A DNA stretch of 64,000 bases from Flintibacter faecis (GTDB lineage: Bacteria; Bacillota; Clostridia; Oscillospirales; Oscillospiraceae). Made by a program: the position numbers and the translations under genes. The stretch lies in NCBI RefSeq assembly GCF_014287875.1, contig NZ_JACOPN010000003.1, positions 186,001 to 250,000 of the forward strand, read 5' to 3'. Under the pieces are notes generated by a model, which searched no databases, was not told where the DNA came from, and saw only the letters and a list, made by a program, of their open reading frames with translations. Shown here piece after piece: positions 44,037-51,984 of the stretch (positions within the stretch are counted from its first letter, which is position 1; the number at the start of each line of letters is the position of its first letter).

Positions 44037-45788
44037 ATGGAACTTTCTGCATACAGCGCCAATCAGCGCCGTGCGATCAACCTTGTGTGGACGGCCTGCG
44101 GCGACTACCGCTTTGAGCCGCAGTTTCTCGCCCTCCGGTCCGACGGCACACCGGACTTCTATATGAACTGCGTCATCGGCTTTGTTCATAAGTGGCTGGG
44201 CGACGAGATGCCGCACCGCCTTTTTGCCCTATGGGCGGGTGACGTGCGTCAGGCGATGCTGGACGACCTTGCGTGGCTGGCATTGGAAAACGCCGTCTAT
44301 GAAAAAGAACTTCCTGTGCGGCCCGTGCTTGCACAGCTGCGCTGCGCCCATGCTACGGCATTTTTTGCGTCCGAATACCAGCTTTCACGACAGGAGTGGA
44401 TGAGCAAGAACCAGCTTGTCTATTCCCTCCAGTCCGCACGCTGGCGGTCGGTCCTGGGACAGAAACCGCCGCTGCTGACACCGTGGGAAAAGGGGCTCTC
44501 TGCGGCCCTTGATTGTTCCGGCACACTGGATGCCGACAAAATAGAGACCGCCGTCTGCGCAGCATTTCAAACGTATTTGCATTTCAACGGAGCCGTCCCC
44601 GGTAAAAGCCCGTTTCGCCTCCATTTCAGCGACAAGTGGGTGCCGCTGCTCACCAAGCTCCTGCCCACCGAACTCGTCCGCACGGACGAGCTGACCCTCG
44701 GCCGCTGTGCGGCATCGGGAGAAAACGGCGTGGTGCGTGCGTCCAATGCCCTGCGCTCTCGGCTCCGCTCAAATGAGCGTGAGGGCGAGGATCGCACCTA
44801 TATCGAGCGCTGTTTCGGCAGAAGCATATATTCTCCCAGGCAGCTTGCGCTCATCGAGCAGCGCTGCTGCAGCGGCAGCCATCTCGGCTGTCATCTGTGG
44901 TTTACACACGGGGAACACCCGCCGGGACAGGCCATGAGCGCCGACACGCAGCGCCTTTTCGAGCAGGCCGCCCAACAGGCGAAGCGAAACCGTGCCGCCT
45001 ATGACTGCGAGAGCGAACTGCACCAAAGCGCACTGGTACGCCTGACCGAGCAGATTCAAAACTGTATGCTCATTCACCAGCAGCCGGAGGATCTCCTCGC
45101 CCGCAAGGGGCGGCTGGACGGCACACGGGTCTGGCGCACTCCGGTGCTGCAGGACGGCCGGGTATTTCTCCGCAAGGACGAGGAGAGCCGTGCGGGCTTC
45201 ACCGTCGATTTGATGTTTGATGCCTCGGCATCACGCCTGCGCTGTCAGGAGAGCATTGCCATTGAGGGCTATATCCTTGCCAAAAGCCTGGCGGCCTGCG
45301 GCATTCCCGTCCGTGTGACGAGCTTTTGCAGTCTCCGTGGCTACACAGTGCTGCATATTTTGAAGGACTTTGGCGATAAAAACGGCGAGCGCCGGGTGTT
45401 TGATTACTTTGCCGCCGGCTGGAACCGAGACGGTCTTGCGCTGCGCGGCATGGGCGAGCTGATAAAGTCCGCACCCGAGGAAAAACACCTGCTGCTTTTA
45501 CTCACCGATGCCAGCCCGAACGACAGCCATAAGATCCTCCCCAGCGGAAAAGTGCCGCTCAGCCGGGAGTACGACGGGCAGTCCGGCATTGACGATACCG
45601 CTGCCGAGGTCCGGTCCCTGCGAGCCAAGGGCGTGCGTGTCGCCGCCCTGTTCATGGGCGAGAATTCCAGCGTCCCCGCTGCGAATGCCATCTATGGCCG
45701 TGACCTTGTGCGTATCCGCCGCATTGACCAGCTCGCCTCCGCCGCAGGGCGGCTCATTCAGGACGAGATCCGTGAACTGTCGCTTTGA
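44037..45788 (+). CDS. VWA-domain protein, partner of MoxR ATPase
   Basis: The 583-residue protein starts with a zincin-like/helical region as in CobT/NorD-type partners (residues 1-370) and ends with a von Willebrand A domain whose metal site is VDLMFDASASRLR (DxSxS) and LLLTDASPNDSH. No signal peptide or membrane helix. It should bind the ATPase and a client; no client enzyme is encoded next to it. Base composition is lower in GC than nearby core genes, consistent with an island. Confidence 0.85.
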   Translation: MELSAYSANQRRAINLVWTACGDYRFEPQFLALRSDGTPDFYMNCVIGFVHKWLGDEMPHRLFALWAGDVRQAMLDDLAWLALENAVYEKELPVRPVLAQLRCAHATAFFASEYQLSRQEWMSKNQLVYSLQSARWRSVLGQKPPLLTPWEKGLSAALDCSGTLDADKIETAVCAAFQTYLHFNGAVPGKSPFRLHFSDKWVPLLTKLLPTELVRTDELTLGRCAASGENGVVRASNALRSRLRSNEREGEDRTYIERCFGRSIYSPRQLALIEQRCCSGSHLGCHLWFTHGEHPPGQAMSADTQRLFEQAAQQAKRNRAAYDCESELHQSALVRLTEQIQNCMLIHQQPEDLLARKGRLDGTRVWRTPVLQDGRVFLRKDEESRAGFTVDLMFDASASRLRCQESIAIEGYILAKSLAACGIPVRVTSFCSLRGYTVLHILKDFGDKNGERRVFDYFAAGWNRDGLALRGMGELIKSAPEEKHLLLLLTDASPNDSHKILPSGKVPLSREYDGQSGIDDTAAEVRSLRAKGVRVAALFMGENSSVPAANAIYGRDLVRIRRIDQLASAAGRLIQDEIRELSL

Positions 45789-45924
45789 GCGCTCCGCCGT
45801 GCCTGCGCAGCGGCTCCGTTATTTTTCTGTCATCGGCGTTGGTACCCGTATTTCGTCAAGGAGAACAACCGCACCCGCTGTTGCTATATATTTGCCCCTT
45901 CCATTGTACCATCCAGATAAATAA

Positions 45925-45958
45925 AAATGCGGCTCACACTTACCTGTGAACCGCATTT
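45925..45958 (-). terminator. terminator of the excisionase-like gene
   Basis: A 14-nt stem with one mismatch (45925-45938 with 45945-45958) is followed on the minus strand by TTTTTATTT. The 136 nt after the VWA stop have no gene. Confidence 0.8.
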
Positions 45959-46043
45959 CTGTTACTGCGTATCTTTTGTGCCGGGAACCGCTGGAATTAC
46001 TAGCTTTTTGCCATTACCGAGTCTGGCTCTACAAGGGAAATGC

Positions 46044-46343
46044 TTACTTATTCGGGCTCGCCGCAGATTTGGCTTTAGACCGGTGCCGGGTAGCTTTCTT
46101 GGTCACATGGTCGTACTCGATCAGTCCGGCATCCATCTCGCGGATGAAGTCCTCTACGGCAATGGTTGCCACTTTGGTACTGCCCAGCTTGACCGCCCGC
46201 AGCAGCTTGACGCTGATGAGGTCATACACCATGTTTTTGTTGACCTTCAAAATCTTCGCTACCTGCGGAACCGTCAAAAACTCACAGTTGGTCTGACGGA
46301 CTTCTGCTACCGCAGCGCGGGTCTGTTCATTCATTGCATTCAT
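46044..46343 (-). CDS. excisionase-like helix-turn-helix protein
   Basis: The 99-residue protein has the excisionase/MerR-type winged helix (CEFLTVPQVAKILKVNKNMVY, then DLISVKLLRAVKLGSTKVATI) and a basic Lys/Arg-rich tail (KKATRHRSKAKSAASPNK). Such proteins bind att sites of mobile elements or regulate promoters. The ATG at 46343 has GGAGG 9 nt upstream; an ATG two codons earlier is too close to it. No integrase is adjacent; it belongs to the accessory island. Confidence 0.82.
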   Translation of the reverse strand: MNAMNEQTRAAVAEVRQTNCEFLTVPQVAKILKVNKNMVYDLISVKLLRAVKLGSTKVATIAVEDFIREMDAGLIEYDHVTKKATRHRSKAKSAASPNK

Positions 46344-46416
46344 GCTCATGCACCTCCTACCGGAAAGTATAGGGGGCGCATGAGCATTTCGCAAAAAATT
46401 ACAGACCTAATTTTAG

Positions 46417-46596
46417 TCAGGCTGATTGGCTTTCGTCCAGAGCCTTGACTTCATCCACGCTGATTTCCAGCACATCGGCAATATCTTCGTAGGTGTACTT
46501 ACCTGCTTTCAACATACGCCGCGCAATACTGACCGTTTTAGCTTTGGTCGCTTCACGCGCAGCTTCGTTTCTCATATCTTCCATAGCCTTGCACAT
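46417..46596 (-). CDS. stand-alone copy of the Rpn nuclease C-terminus (possible antitoxin)
   Basis: The 59-codon frame MCKAMEDMRNEAAREATKAK, then VSIARRMLKAGKYTYEDIAD and VLEISVDEVKALDESQSA is a near duplicate of the last 55 codons of the nuclease gene just upstream. AAGGGAG lies 8 nt before the ATG. The reading frame is intact although a purposeless duplication would be free to decay, and sequence differs by insertion of four codons (ATKAK region). Function as an inhibitor is inference from known Rpn systems. Confidence 0.6.
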   Translation of the reverse strand: MCKAMEDMRNEAAREATKAKTVSIARRMLKAGKYTYEDIADVLEISVDEVKALDESQSA

Positions 46597-46634
46597 AGTC
46601 GCAACTCCCTTGATTGAGCCGAAGCGAAACTGTG

Positions 46635-46802
46635 TCAGGCTGACCGGCTCTCGTCCAGAGCCTTGACTTCGTCCACGCTGATTTCCAGCACATCGGCAAT
46701 ATCTTCGTAGGTGTACTTACCTGTTTTCAGCATACGGCGCGCGATGCTGAGAGTGTTTTCTCTAGCCGCTTGGTTTCTCATATCTTCCATAGCCTTGCAC
46801 AT
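46635..46802 (-). CDS. internal start producing the Rpn C-terminal small protein
   Basis: Inside the nuclease gene, AAGGAG (46816-46811) lies 8 nt before an in-frame ATG (46802). Translation would give a 55-residue protein identical to the nuclease C-terminus. An ideal Shine-Dalgarno inside a coding region is unlikely by chance, and the start corresponds exactly to that of the duplicated stand-alone gene. Confidence 0.55.
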   Translation of the reverse strand: MCKAMEDMRNQAARENTLSIARRMLKTGKYTYEDIADVLEISVDEVKALDESRSA

Positions 46803-47432
46803 AGTCGCAACTCCTTCCGTATCTTCTTTGAAATAGCGAACTCTGTCCGCCAGAATTTGATAGTGCATCTCTTCGGCGCTGGTGCAGGAAAAATCGTGCA
46901 TCAGCTGACCGAGCGCCGTATCGTCTTTGATCTGGGCGTTCACATACAGGATATGCGATTCATCCCCAAACAATGCACCGGTTTCCCGAACTGTCCGGTC
47001 AATATGATAGATCGGGTGGCCATCGCCCAGCACATCATGCTCTGTGATGAAAATGACATAGGTTTCGTTCAGCTTCTCATATTCATCGCCGGGTTCGGTC
47101 ACATTTGCGTCAATCAGACTACTGTTATACCGGGCACGCTTGGCACCAGCGCCTTTATCGCTGCGTTGAACCTCGATATTGTAAACGCAGTCTGCTTCAT
47201 CGACGGCCAGAATGTCCAGCCGCACAGAGCGTCCCTGCAAATTCTTAATATCGTGCTGGCCGTGTACGCGCTGTACGCGCAGATCGGTACGCTGCAAGAT
47301 GATCTGGAGCAGGAACTCGGCACAGGCTTTGTCCTCAAACACCTTGTTCATAAAATCATCATCCAGCAGACGAAAACCGCGCAGCCGCTGCAAATCCTCG
47401 GCGTGTTTGCGCTCAAAATCCAAGTCGCTCAT
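46635..47432 (-). CDS. Rpn-family PD-(D/E)XK nuclease
   Basis: The 265-residue protein belongs to the Rpn/PDDEXK transposase-associated family. The nuclease core shows VRLDILAVDEADCVYNIEVQ (Asp and Glu-x-Gln instead of Glu-x-Lys, usual here), preceded by FMNKVFEDKACAEFLLQIIL. The C-terminus is a small helical domain with YTYEDIADVLEISVDEVKAL. Such enzymes nick DNA and promote recA-independent recombination or act in phage defence. The ATG at 47432 is chosen from homology; its binding site (AGGATG) is modest. Confidence 0.85.
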   Translation of the reverse strand: MSDLDFERKHAEDLQRLRGFRLLDDDFMNKVFEDKACAEFLLQIILQRTDLRVQRVHGQHDIKNLQGRSVRLDILAVDEADCVYNIEVQRSDKGAGAKRARYNSSLIDANVTEPGDEYEKLNETYVIFITEHDVLGDGHPIYHIDRTVRETGALFGDESHILYVNAQIKDDTALGQLMHDFSCTSAEEMHYQILADRVRYFKEDTEGVATMCKAMEDMRNQAARENTLSIARRMLKTGKYTYEDIADVLEISVDEVKALDESRSA

Positions 47433-47591
47433 GTTCTCACATCCTGTCTCACCTATACTATAACATGGAAATACCGGCGGTTCAAGCTGTGGTTTTGAAC
47501 TTTTTACGCTGACCGCACGCCCGGCAGTCTCGCAGTTTTTCCTCCAAAAATAAAGCAGGGCGGACAACAAGAAAACAGTCCTGTGGGCTAT

Positions 47592-47918
47592 TTATTTTCG
47601 TTTCAGATAGTTTTTCTGAACCAGCTGGATGCTCCTCTTCTCATCCTTTGACAACTGGCGATAGTTCAGGACGAGGCAGGATTCGTCCTTGTCCAGCTCT
47701 AATTTGGGCTGGCGCTCCGTTTCGTCCACGGTGTGGCCGATGAGATAGTCCACCGAGACCTGAAAGTAATCCGCCAGCAGGATCAAGGTGGAAATATCCG
47801 GCTCGACATTGTGGTTTTCATACTTGTTGATGGATTGCTGGCTGGTTCCAATCACCTCCGCCAGGCGCTGCTGGCTGATCCCCTTGTTCATGCGGAGCTT
47901 TCGCAGATTCTTGACCAT
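47592..47918 (-). CDS. XRE-family repressor
   Basis: The 108-residue protein has a Cro/CI-type helix-turn-helix (LRKLRMNKGISQQRLAEVIG, then TSQQSINKYENHNVEPD) and a C-terminal helical tail with KDEKRSIQLVQKN. The ATG at 47918 has GGGGG 6 nt upstream. It is divergent from the lipoprotein gene, and a palindrome built of AACAAC/GTTGTT lies in that gene's promoter, so it probably represses the neighbour and itself. Confidence 0.88.
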   Translation of the reverse strand: MVKNLRKLRMNKGISQQRLAEVIGTSQQSINKYENHNVEPDISTLILLADYFQVSVDYLIGHTVDETERQPKLELDKDESCLVLNYRQLSKDEKRSIQLVQKNYLKRK

Positions 47919-47989
47919 GGACATCCCCCCACGCCTATCATAACAACCGCTTTTTGTTAAAGATAAATCTAGTTAGTTGTTTATATTCA

Positions 47990-48018
47990 TTGACAACAAC
48001 CTTAAGTTGTTATAGTAT
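47990..48018 (+). promoter_or_regulatory. lipoprotein promoter with overlapping XRE operator
   Basis: TTGACA (47990-47995), 17-nt spacer, TAGTAT (48013-48018). The spacer is a palindrome AACAACCTTAAGTTGTT (47995-48011). Further AACAAC half-sites occur at 47942 and 48024. Confidence 0.7.
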
Positions 48019-48101
48019 GTATTTAACAACTATAGATGGGGGAGGGTTTAAACACACTGCGGGGGACAAAATCACAAATAAATACAAATGGAGGAACGGA
48101 T

Positions 48102-48758
48102 ATGAAAAGAATGATTGCCCGGGTATTGTCTGCGGTTATGATACTGTCGCTATGTGCTTGTGGTAACGGAGTATCGGAAGAGGCACGCGCTGTCCAGCAT
48201 AAGATCGATAAAGCGCTTGAATCGACTCCCACTTATGGAGAACTTGAAGAAATAAGAGAATCATATAATGATTTATTGGAAGAAGAGCAGGCAACAGTAA
48301 AAGATTATGACAAAATTGAGCCCCTATTTGAATTAAACGCGACAGAAGTTTCTGCCGTATATGCCGTCCAGCAGTTAAAGGATAGGCTAAAGAATCCATC
48401 ATCCCTGAAATTATTGTCAGTTGCGATTTCTAAGCCATATGAAAATACCAGCGTACCAATTAAAATCGACTATACTGCTGAAAATAATATCGGCGGAACT
48501 GTTGAAGATACCTATTATTGTGTGGTAAGTCTTGCAACTTATGACAAAGACAACGATACGTGGTCATGTGGGCTTGAGTCTCTTTTTCAGTCCCGGTATA
48601 GGCTAGAACTGGTCAATTCCTTGTTGGGCAGTAAATCTAGTATAGAAGGCTCGCAGGAGTATGCAAAAAAGGAATATAACAGAGGAAAGCCTGCAAATTT
48701 AGATGCTGAAAAAATAATTTCTAATCAGGCCTTAACTATCAAAGAAGTAGAAAACTGA
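48102..48758 (+). CDS. lipoprotein of unknown function
   Basis: The 218-residue product has a lipoprotein signal (MKRMIARVLSAVMILSLCAC; lipobox LCA-C at residue 20), then a helical, acidic region (residues 28-75) and a beta-rich domain (DRLKNPSSLKLLS, YYCVVSLATYDKD). It is exported and anchored in the outer leaflet of the membrane. GGAGG lies 7 nt before the ATG. AT-rich codon use marks it as foreign to the GC-rich core. Confidence 0.75.
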   Translation: MKRMIARVLSAVMILSLCACGNGVSEEARAVQHKIDKALESTPTYGELEEIRESYNDLLEEEQATVKDYDKIEPLFELNATEVSAVYAVQQLKDRLKNPSSLKLLSVAISKPYENTSVPIKIDYTAENNIGGTVEDTYYCVVSLATYDKDNDTWSCGLESLFQSRYRLELVNSLLGSKSSIEGSQEYAKKEYNRGKPANLDAEKIISNQALTIKEVEN

Positions 48759-48805
48759 TTATAAAATCAAAAACCTGATTTATATCTAAAAAAGGAAGGT
48801 ATACC

Positions 48806-49849
48806 ATGAAGAAACGTATCTTATCTTGCATCCTGGCCTTTGCCCTGGCGCTCTCACTTGCGCCCACCGCGTTCGCCGCCGCAGATGAAGCCACGGAGGC
48901 GGCACAGGCACTGTATGAATTGGGGTTGTTCCAGGGCGTTGGGAAAGATGCCAGCGGAAAGCCGAACTTTGATTTGAACAGGACCCCCAGCCGGAACGAG
49001 GTGGTTACCATGCTGGTCCGGCTGCTGGGGAAGGCCGAGGAGGCCAAGGGCACGACCTGGAGCACACCGTTTACCGACGTGGCCGACTGGGCAAAACCGT
49101 TCGTGGGCTATGCCTATACAAAGGGCCTGACGGCGGGGACCTCCGCGACGACCTACAGCGGAAATGACACGGTCACAGCGTCGCAGTACCTGACTTTTGT
49201 CCTGCGTGCCCTCGGCTACACCAACGGGACTGACTTTCAATGGGACAACGCGTGGGAGCTGTCCGACAAGATCGGCCTGACCGACGGGCGCTACAGCGCC
49301 AGCACAACGAACTTCACCCGCGGCGACGCGGCGATCATTTCCAAGCAGGCGCTGTCGATAAAGCTGAAAGATTCCTCTATGACGCTGGCTGAAGCCTTGC
49401 CCGCCTCTGCTCCGGCTGAGACGAAGACGACCTCGACCAACGATACAAAGATCGCGATCTTAGAGGCAAACAAATCTGGCATACAGAGCCTTCAAGCAGG
49501 ACTTTCCTTGTGTCTAAATAGCTTAAACTATCTTTCAGACAGCAATGAATCGTATGCCTATCAAATCGCATATCTGGTGAAGACGTTTCAGTATGACCAG
49601 GAATATATCAGAAAGGCCATTGGAAACTGGAACACCGCGATCACGCTGTGCGGAGACTATTCTGACACGCAGTTGATGAAACAATATTTGCAGCAGCTGG
49701 TGAGCCGTTTTTCCCAGGCATTGTCGTATACGATCACACCGGATAATGTTTTGGAATACATGAAATTTAGAACGGCATTAACGACCGACGATATCGAGGC
49801 TAAAATTGAAAACGTAATGGATTCGTGGGTCATTGACGCAATCAACTAA
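48806..49849 (+). CDS. secreted SLH-domain protein
   Basis: A signal peptide (residues 1-25, ending AFA-AAD) precedes SLH-like modules (FQGVGKDASGKPNFDLNRTP, TMLVRLLGKAEEA, TDVADWAKPFVGYAYTKGLT, TASQYLTFVLRALGYT; to about residue 190) and a helical C-terminal domain of about 130 residues without known motif. SLH modules attach proteins to cell-wall polymers. The first part is GC-rich like the core; the C-terminal part is AT-richer, which suggests a chimera. It lies 47 nt after the lipoprotein gene. Confidence 0.82.
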   Translation: MKKRILSCILAFALALSLAPTAFAAADEATEAAQALYELGLFQGVGKDASGKPNFDLNRTPSRNEVVTMLVRLLGKAEEAKGTTWSTPFTDVADWAKPFVGYAYTKGLTAGTSATTYSGNDTVTASQYLTFVLRALGYTNGTDFQWDNAWELSDKIGLTDGRYSASTTNFTRGDAAIISKQALSIKLKDSSMTLAEALPASAPAETKTTSTNDTKIAILEANKSGIQSLQAGLSLCLNSLNYLSDSNESYAYQIAYLVKTFQYDQEYIRKAIGNWNTAITLCGDYSDTQLMKQYLQQLVSRFSQALSYTITPDNVLEYMKFRTALTTDDIEAKIENVMDSWVIDAIN

Positions 49850-49871
49850 TGATCGAATGTGATCGGGCACG

Positions 49872-49908
49872 CAAAAAGCGCACAGACTTTAAAAATCTGT
49901 GCGCTTTT
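49872..49908 (+). terminator. terminator after the SLH gene
   Basis: A stem AAAAGCGCACAGA/TCTGTGCGCTTTT with an A-rich loop, 22 nt after the stop. Confidence 0.88.
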
Positions 49909-49935
49909 GTGATTGTCTCTGAAGAGCCAATAAAA

Positions 49936-49965
49936 GAGAGGGAACCGATCACTCGATTCCCTCTC
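49936..49965 (-). terminator. rubrerythrin terminator
   Basis: A 13-nt stem with one mismatch (49936-49948 with 49953-49965), followed on the minus strand by TTTTATT. Confidence 0.85.
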
Positions 49966-49988
49966 AAAGTATCACATGTTAGTTTGAA

Positions 49989-50534
49989 TTACTTGTTGAA
50001 GTAACGCTTCAGCAGGCCCTCGAAAGCCTTGCCGTGGCGGGCCTCGTCCCGGGCCATCTCGTGGACGGTGTCGTGGATGGCATCCAGGTTCAGAGCCTTG
50101 GCCTTCTTGGCCAGCTCGAACTTGCCGGCAGTGGCGCCGTTCTCGGCATCTACCCGCATCTGCAGGTTCTTCTCGGTGGAGTCGGTGACCACCTCGCCCA
50201 GCAGCTCGGCGAACTTGGCGGCGTGCTCGGCCTCCTCATAGGCGGCCTTCTCCCAGTACAGGCCGATCTCGGGATAGCCCTCCCGGTGGGCCACACGGGC
50301 CATGGCCAGGTACATACCCACCTCGGTGCACTCGCCCTGGAAGTTCTCACGCAGGCCGGCCAGGATCTCCTCGTCCACGCCCTGGGCCACGCCCACCACA
50401 TGCTCGGCGGCCCAGGTCTTCTCGGCAGCCTGCTCCTTGAACTTCTCAGCGGGGGCCTTGCAGATGGGGCAGAACTCAGGGGCGGCCTCGCCCTCGAACA
50501 CATAACCGCAGACAGTACAGACAAACTTCTTCAT
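49989..50534 (-). CDS. rbr: rubrerythrin with N-terminal rubredoxin domain
   Basis: The 181-residue protein places the rubredoxin-like [Fe(SCys)4] site first ([21 protein letters not shown]) and the four-helix di-iron domain second ([44 protein letters not shown]), the reverse rubrerythrin order. It reduces H2O2 (and O2) with NAD(P)H-derived electrons in anaerobes. It lies 13 nt after perR, so peroxide induction through PerR is likely. Confidence 0.95.
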   Translation of the reverse strand: MKKFVCTVCGYVFEGEAAPEFCPICKAPAEKFKEQAAEKTWAAEHVVGVAQGVDEEILAGLRENFQGECTEVGMYLAMARVAHREGYPEIGLYWEKAAYEEAEHAAKFAELLGEVVTDSTEKNLQMRVDAENGATAGKFELAKKAKALNLDAIHDTVHEMARDEARHGKAFEGLLKRYFNK

Positions 50535-50547
50535 GATAATTTCCTCC

Positions 50548-50958
50548 TCAATTTTGTATATTCTGGTTGCTTTCTTCCTGTTTTATACATGTTTGGCATC
50601 TTCCATAAAAGGTCAGTTCGTGGCGTTCCACGGCCAGACCATATTGCTCGCTGACGGCACGGGTGAGGGAGCTGTCCAGCTTGACGCTGTGCAGGTCGAT
50701 CACTGCGCCGCAGTTGGTGCAAACAAAGTGACTGTGCGGAGCGGTGTTTGCGTCAAACCGCTCCTGCCCGTTCACCACTCCCACGCTCTGCACCTGTCCC
50801 TGCTGCTGGAAAAAGACCAGGTTGCGATAGACGGTGCCCAGGCTCAGGTCGGGGTGGGTGGGCTTTAAGGTGTGGTAGATCCACTCGGCGGAGGGATGAC
50901 AGGTGGTACTGCGGATGGCGGTTAAAATAGCCTCCCGTTTTTTACTGTATCGTATCAT
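50548..50958 (-). CDS. perR: Fur-family peroxide regulator
   Basis: The 136-residue repressor has a winged helix ([37 protein letters not shown]) and a dimerisation domain with two CxxC zinc pairs (CTNCG and CQTC) and regulatory ligands in [14 protein letters not shown]. In PerR, Fe-catalysed histidine oxidation releases DNA. It precedes rbr in one operon. An imperfect AT-rich inverted site lies just upstream. Confidence 0.88.
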   Translation of the reverse strand: MIRYSKKREAILTAIRSTTCHPSAEWIYHTLKPTHPDLSLGTVYRNLVFFQQQGQVQSVGVVNGQERFDANTAPHSHFVCTNCGAVIDLHSVKLDSSLTRAVSEQYGLAVERHELTFYGRCQTCIKQEESNQNIQN

Positions 50959-50974
50959 CAGCCCGCTCCTTATC

Positions 50975-50990
50975 GGTAATAGTTATTGTT
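50975..50990 (-). promoter_or_regulatory. possible Per box
   Basis: On the minus strand AACAATAACTATTACC resembles the 7-1-7 PerR/Fur operator (consensus TTATAATNATTATAA) with several mismatches, 17 nt before the perR start. Confidence 0.4.
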
Positions 50991-51057
50991 TATGCTTAGG
51001 ATAATAGCATATCGTGACGAGTTTGTAAAGAGGTTTTTTCAAAAAAGACAAAAAATT

Positions 51058-51268
51058 TCGGGACCGGATGAACCGGCCCCGTGAGACTGTCGAAAAAGCC
51101 TGTCATTGCGAGGAGGCCCAACGGGCCGACGTGGCAATCCGTTCCTAAAACTCACGAGTATCAGCACATTCCCGACTTTTTGGTTACGGATTCCCACGTC
51201 GCTTCGCTCCTCGGAATGACAGAAAAGGGTTTATCGACACGCTGTCGGGACCGGATGAACCGGCCCCG
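51058..51268. repeat. palindromic mobile repeat, copy 3, with duplicated hairpin target
   Basis: The core (51083-51244) matches copies 1 and 2. It is flanked by identical 24-bp direct repeats (51058-51081 and 51245-51268), each a hairpin (CGGGACCGG-ATGAA-CCGGCCCCG, 8 of 9 pairs). It lies between perR and the TVP38 gene. Confidence 0.9.
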
Positions 51269-51285
51269 CACATGATGTAAATTTG

Positions 51286-51969
51286 TCATTCTTTTCCCAG
51301 CCGCTTCAGAATGGCCCGCTCCAGCCTGTCGCCATAGAGCATACCCAGCACAAAAATCGCCGCCCCGGCAAGGCCGATCAGGACCATGGCCCACAGGGGA
51401 ATGGTCAGGGAGGCCCCGCCCAGAGCGCTGGCAAACAGCAGCCCCCAGGGGCGGGTGACCAGGACCAGCAGGGCAAAACGGCCAAAGGGAATGGCCGTAA
51501 GGCCTGCCAGAATACACAGCACGTCATCCGGGAAGTAGGGCAGCAGAAAGGCCAGCGCAAGAAAGACCGTGGTTTTTTCTCGGATGACCTTCTGATATTT
51601 CTCGGACAGGCGGCGGCTGACCACTCGGTCGGCAAACTCCCGCCCCAGCGTCCGGGCCAGCCAGAACACCAGCAGGGACCCTGCCGTCACCGCTCCATAG
51701 GTGAGGAAAAAGGCGCTCCAGGTGCCGAAGAGCAGTCCCCCGGCCGCCGCCGTCAGATTGCTTGGGATGGGGGCCAGCACCACCGACAGCAACTGCACCA
51801 CAAAAAAGGTCAGGTGGGAGTAGGGGGCGCTGCGGCTGATATAGGCCCGCAGGTCCCGTATAGAGGCGCAGGCGGCAAAAAACCCGCTGCGAGATAAAAA
51901 CAGCCCTCCCGCCCCCAGCAGGAGCGCTGTCAGGGCCAAAACGGCCCATTTCTTTCTCTGCTTTCTCAT
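51286..51969 (-). CDS. TVP38/TMEM64 (VTT-domain) membrane protein
   Basis: The 227-residue protein has about six hydrophobic segments and the VTT/DedA-like core LLSVVLAPIPSNLTAAAGGL, then FWLARTLGREFADRVV and LAFLLPYFPDDVLCILAGLT. These proteins are thought to be lipid scramblases or flippases of the membrane; the lipid is unknown. It starts 16 nt after the xth stop on the same strand. Confidence 0.88.
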   Translation of the reverse strand: MRKQRKKWAVLALTALLLGAGGLFLSRSGFFAACASIRDLRAYISRSAPYSHLTFFVVQLLSVVLAPIPSNLTAAAGGLLFGTWSAFFLTYGAVTAGSLLVFWLARTLGREFADRVVSRRLSEKYQKVIREKTTVFLALAFLLPYFPDDVLCILAGLTAIPFGRFALLVLVTRPWGLLFASALGGASLTIPLWAMVLIGLAGAAIFVLGMLYGDRLERAILKRLGKE

Positions 51970-51984
51970 CCGTTTTGTAATGCG

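Noticed and set aside
48136..48402. A minus-strand frame opposite the lipoprotein as a possible antisense gene
   Set aside because: No start signals and no recognisable sequence; the plus-strand frame has a lipobox and a strong binding site.
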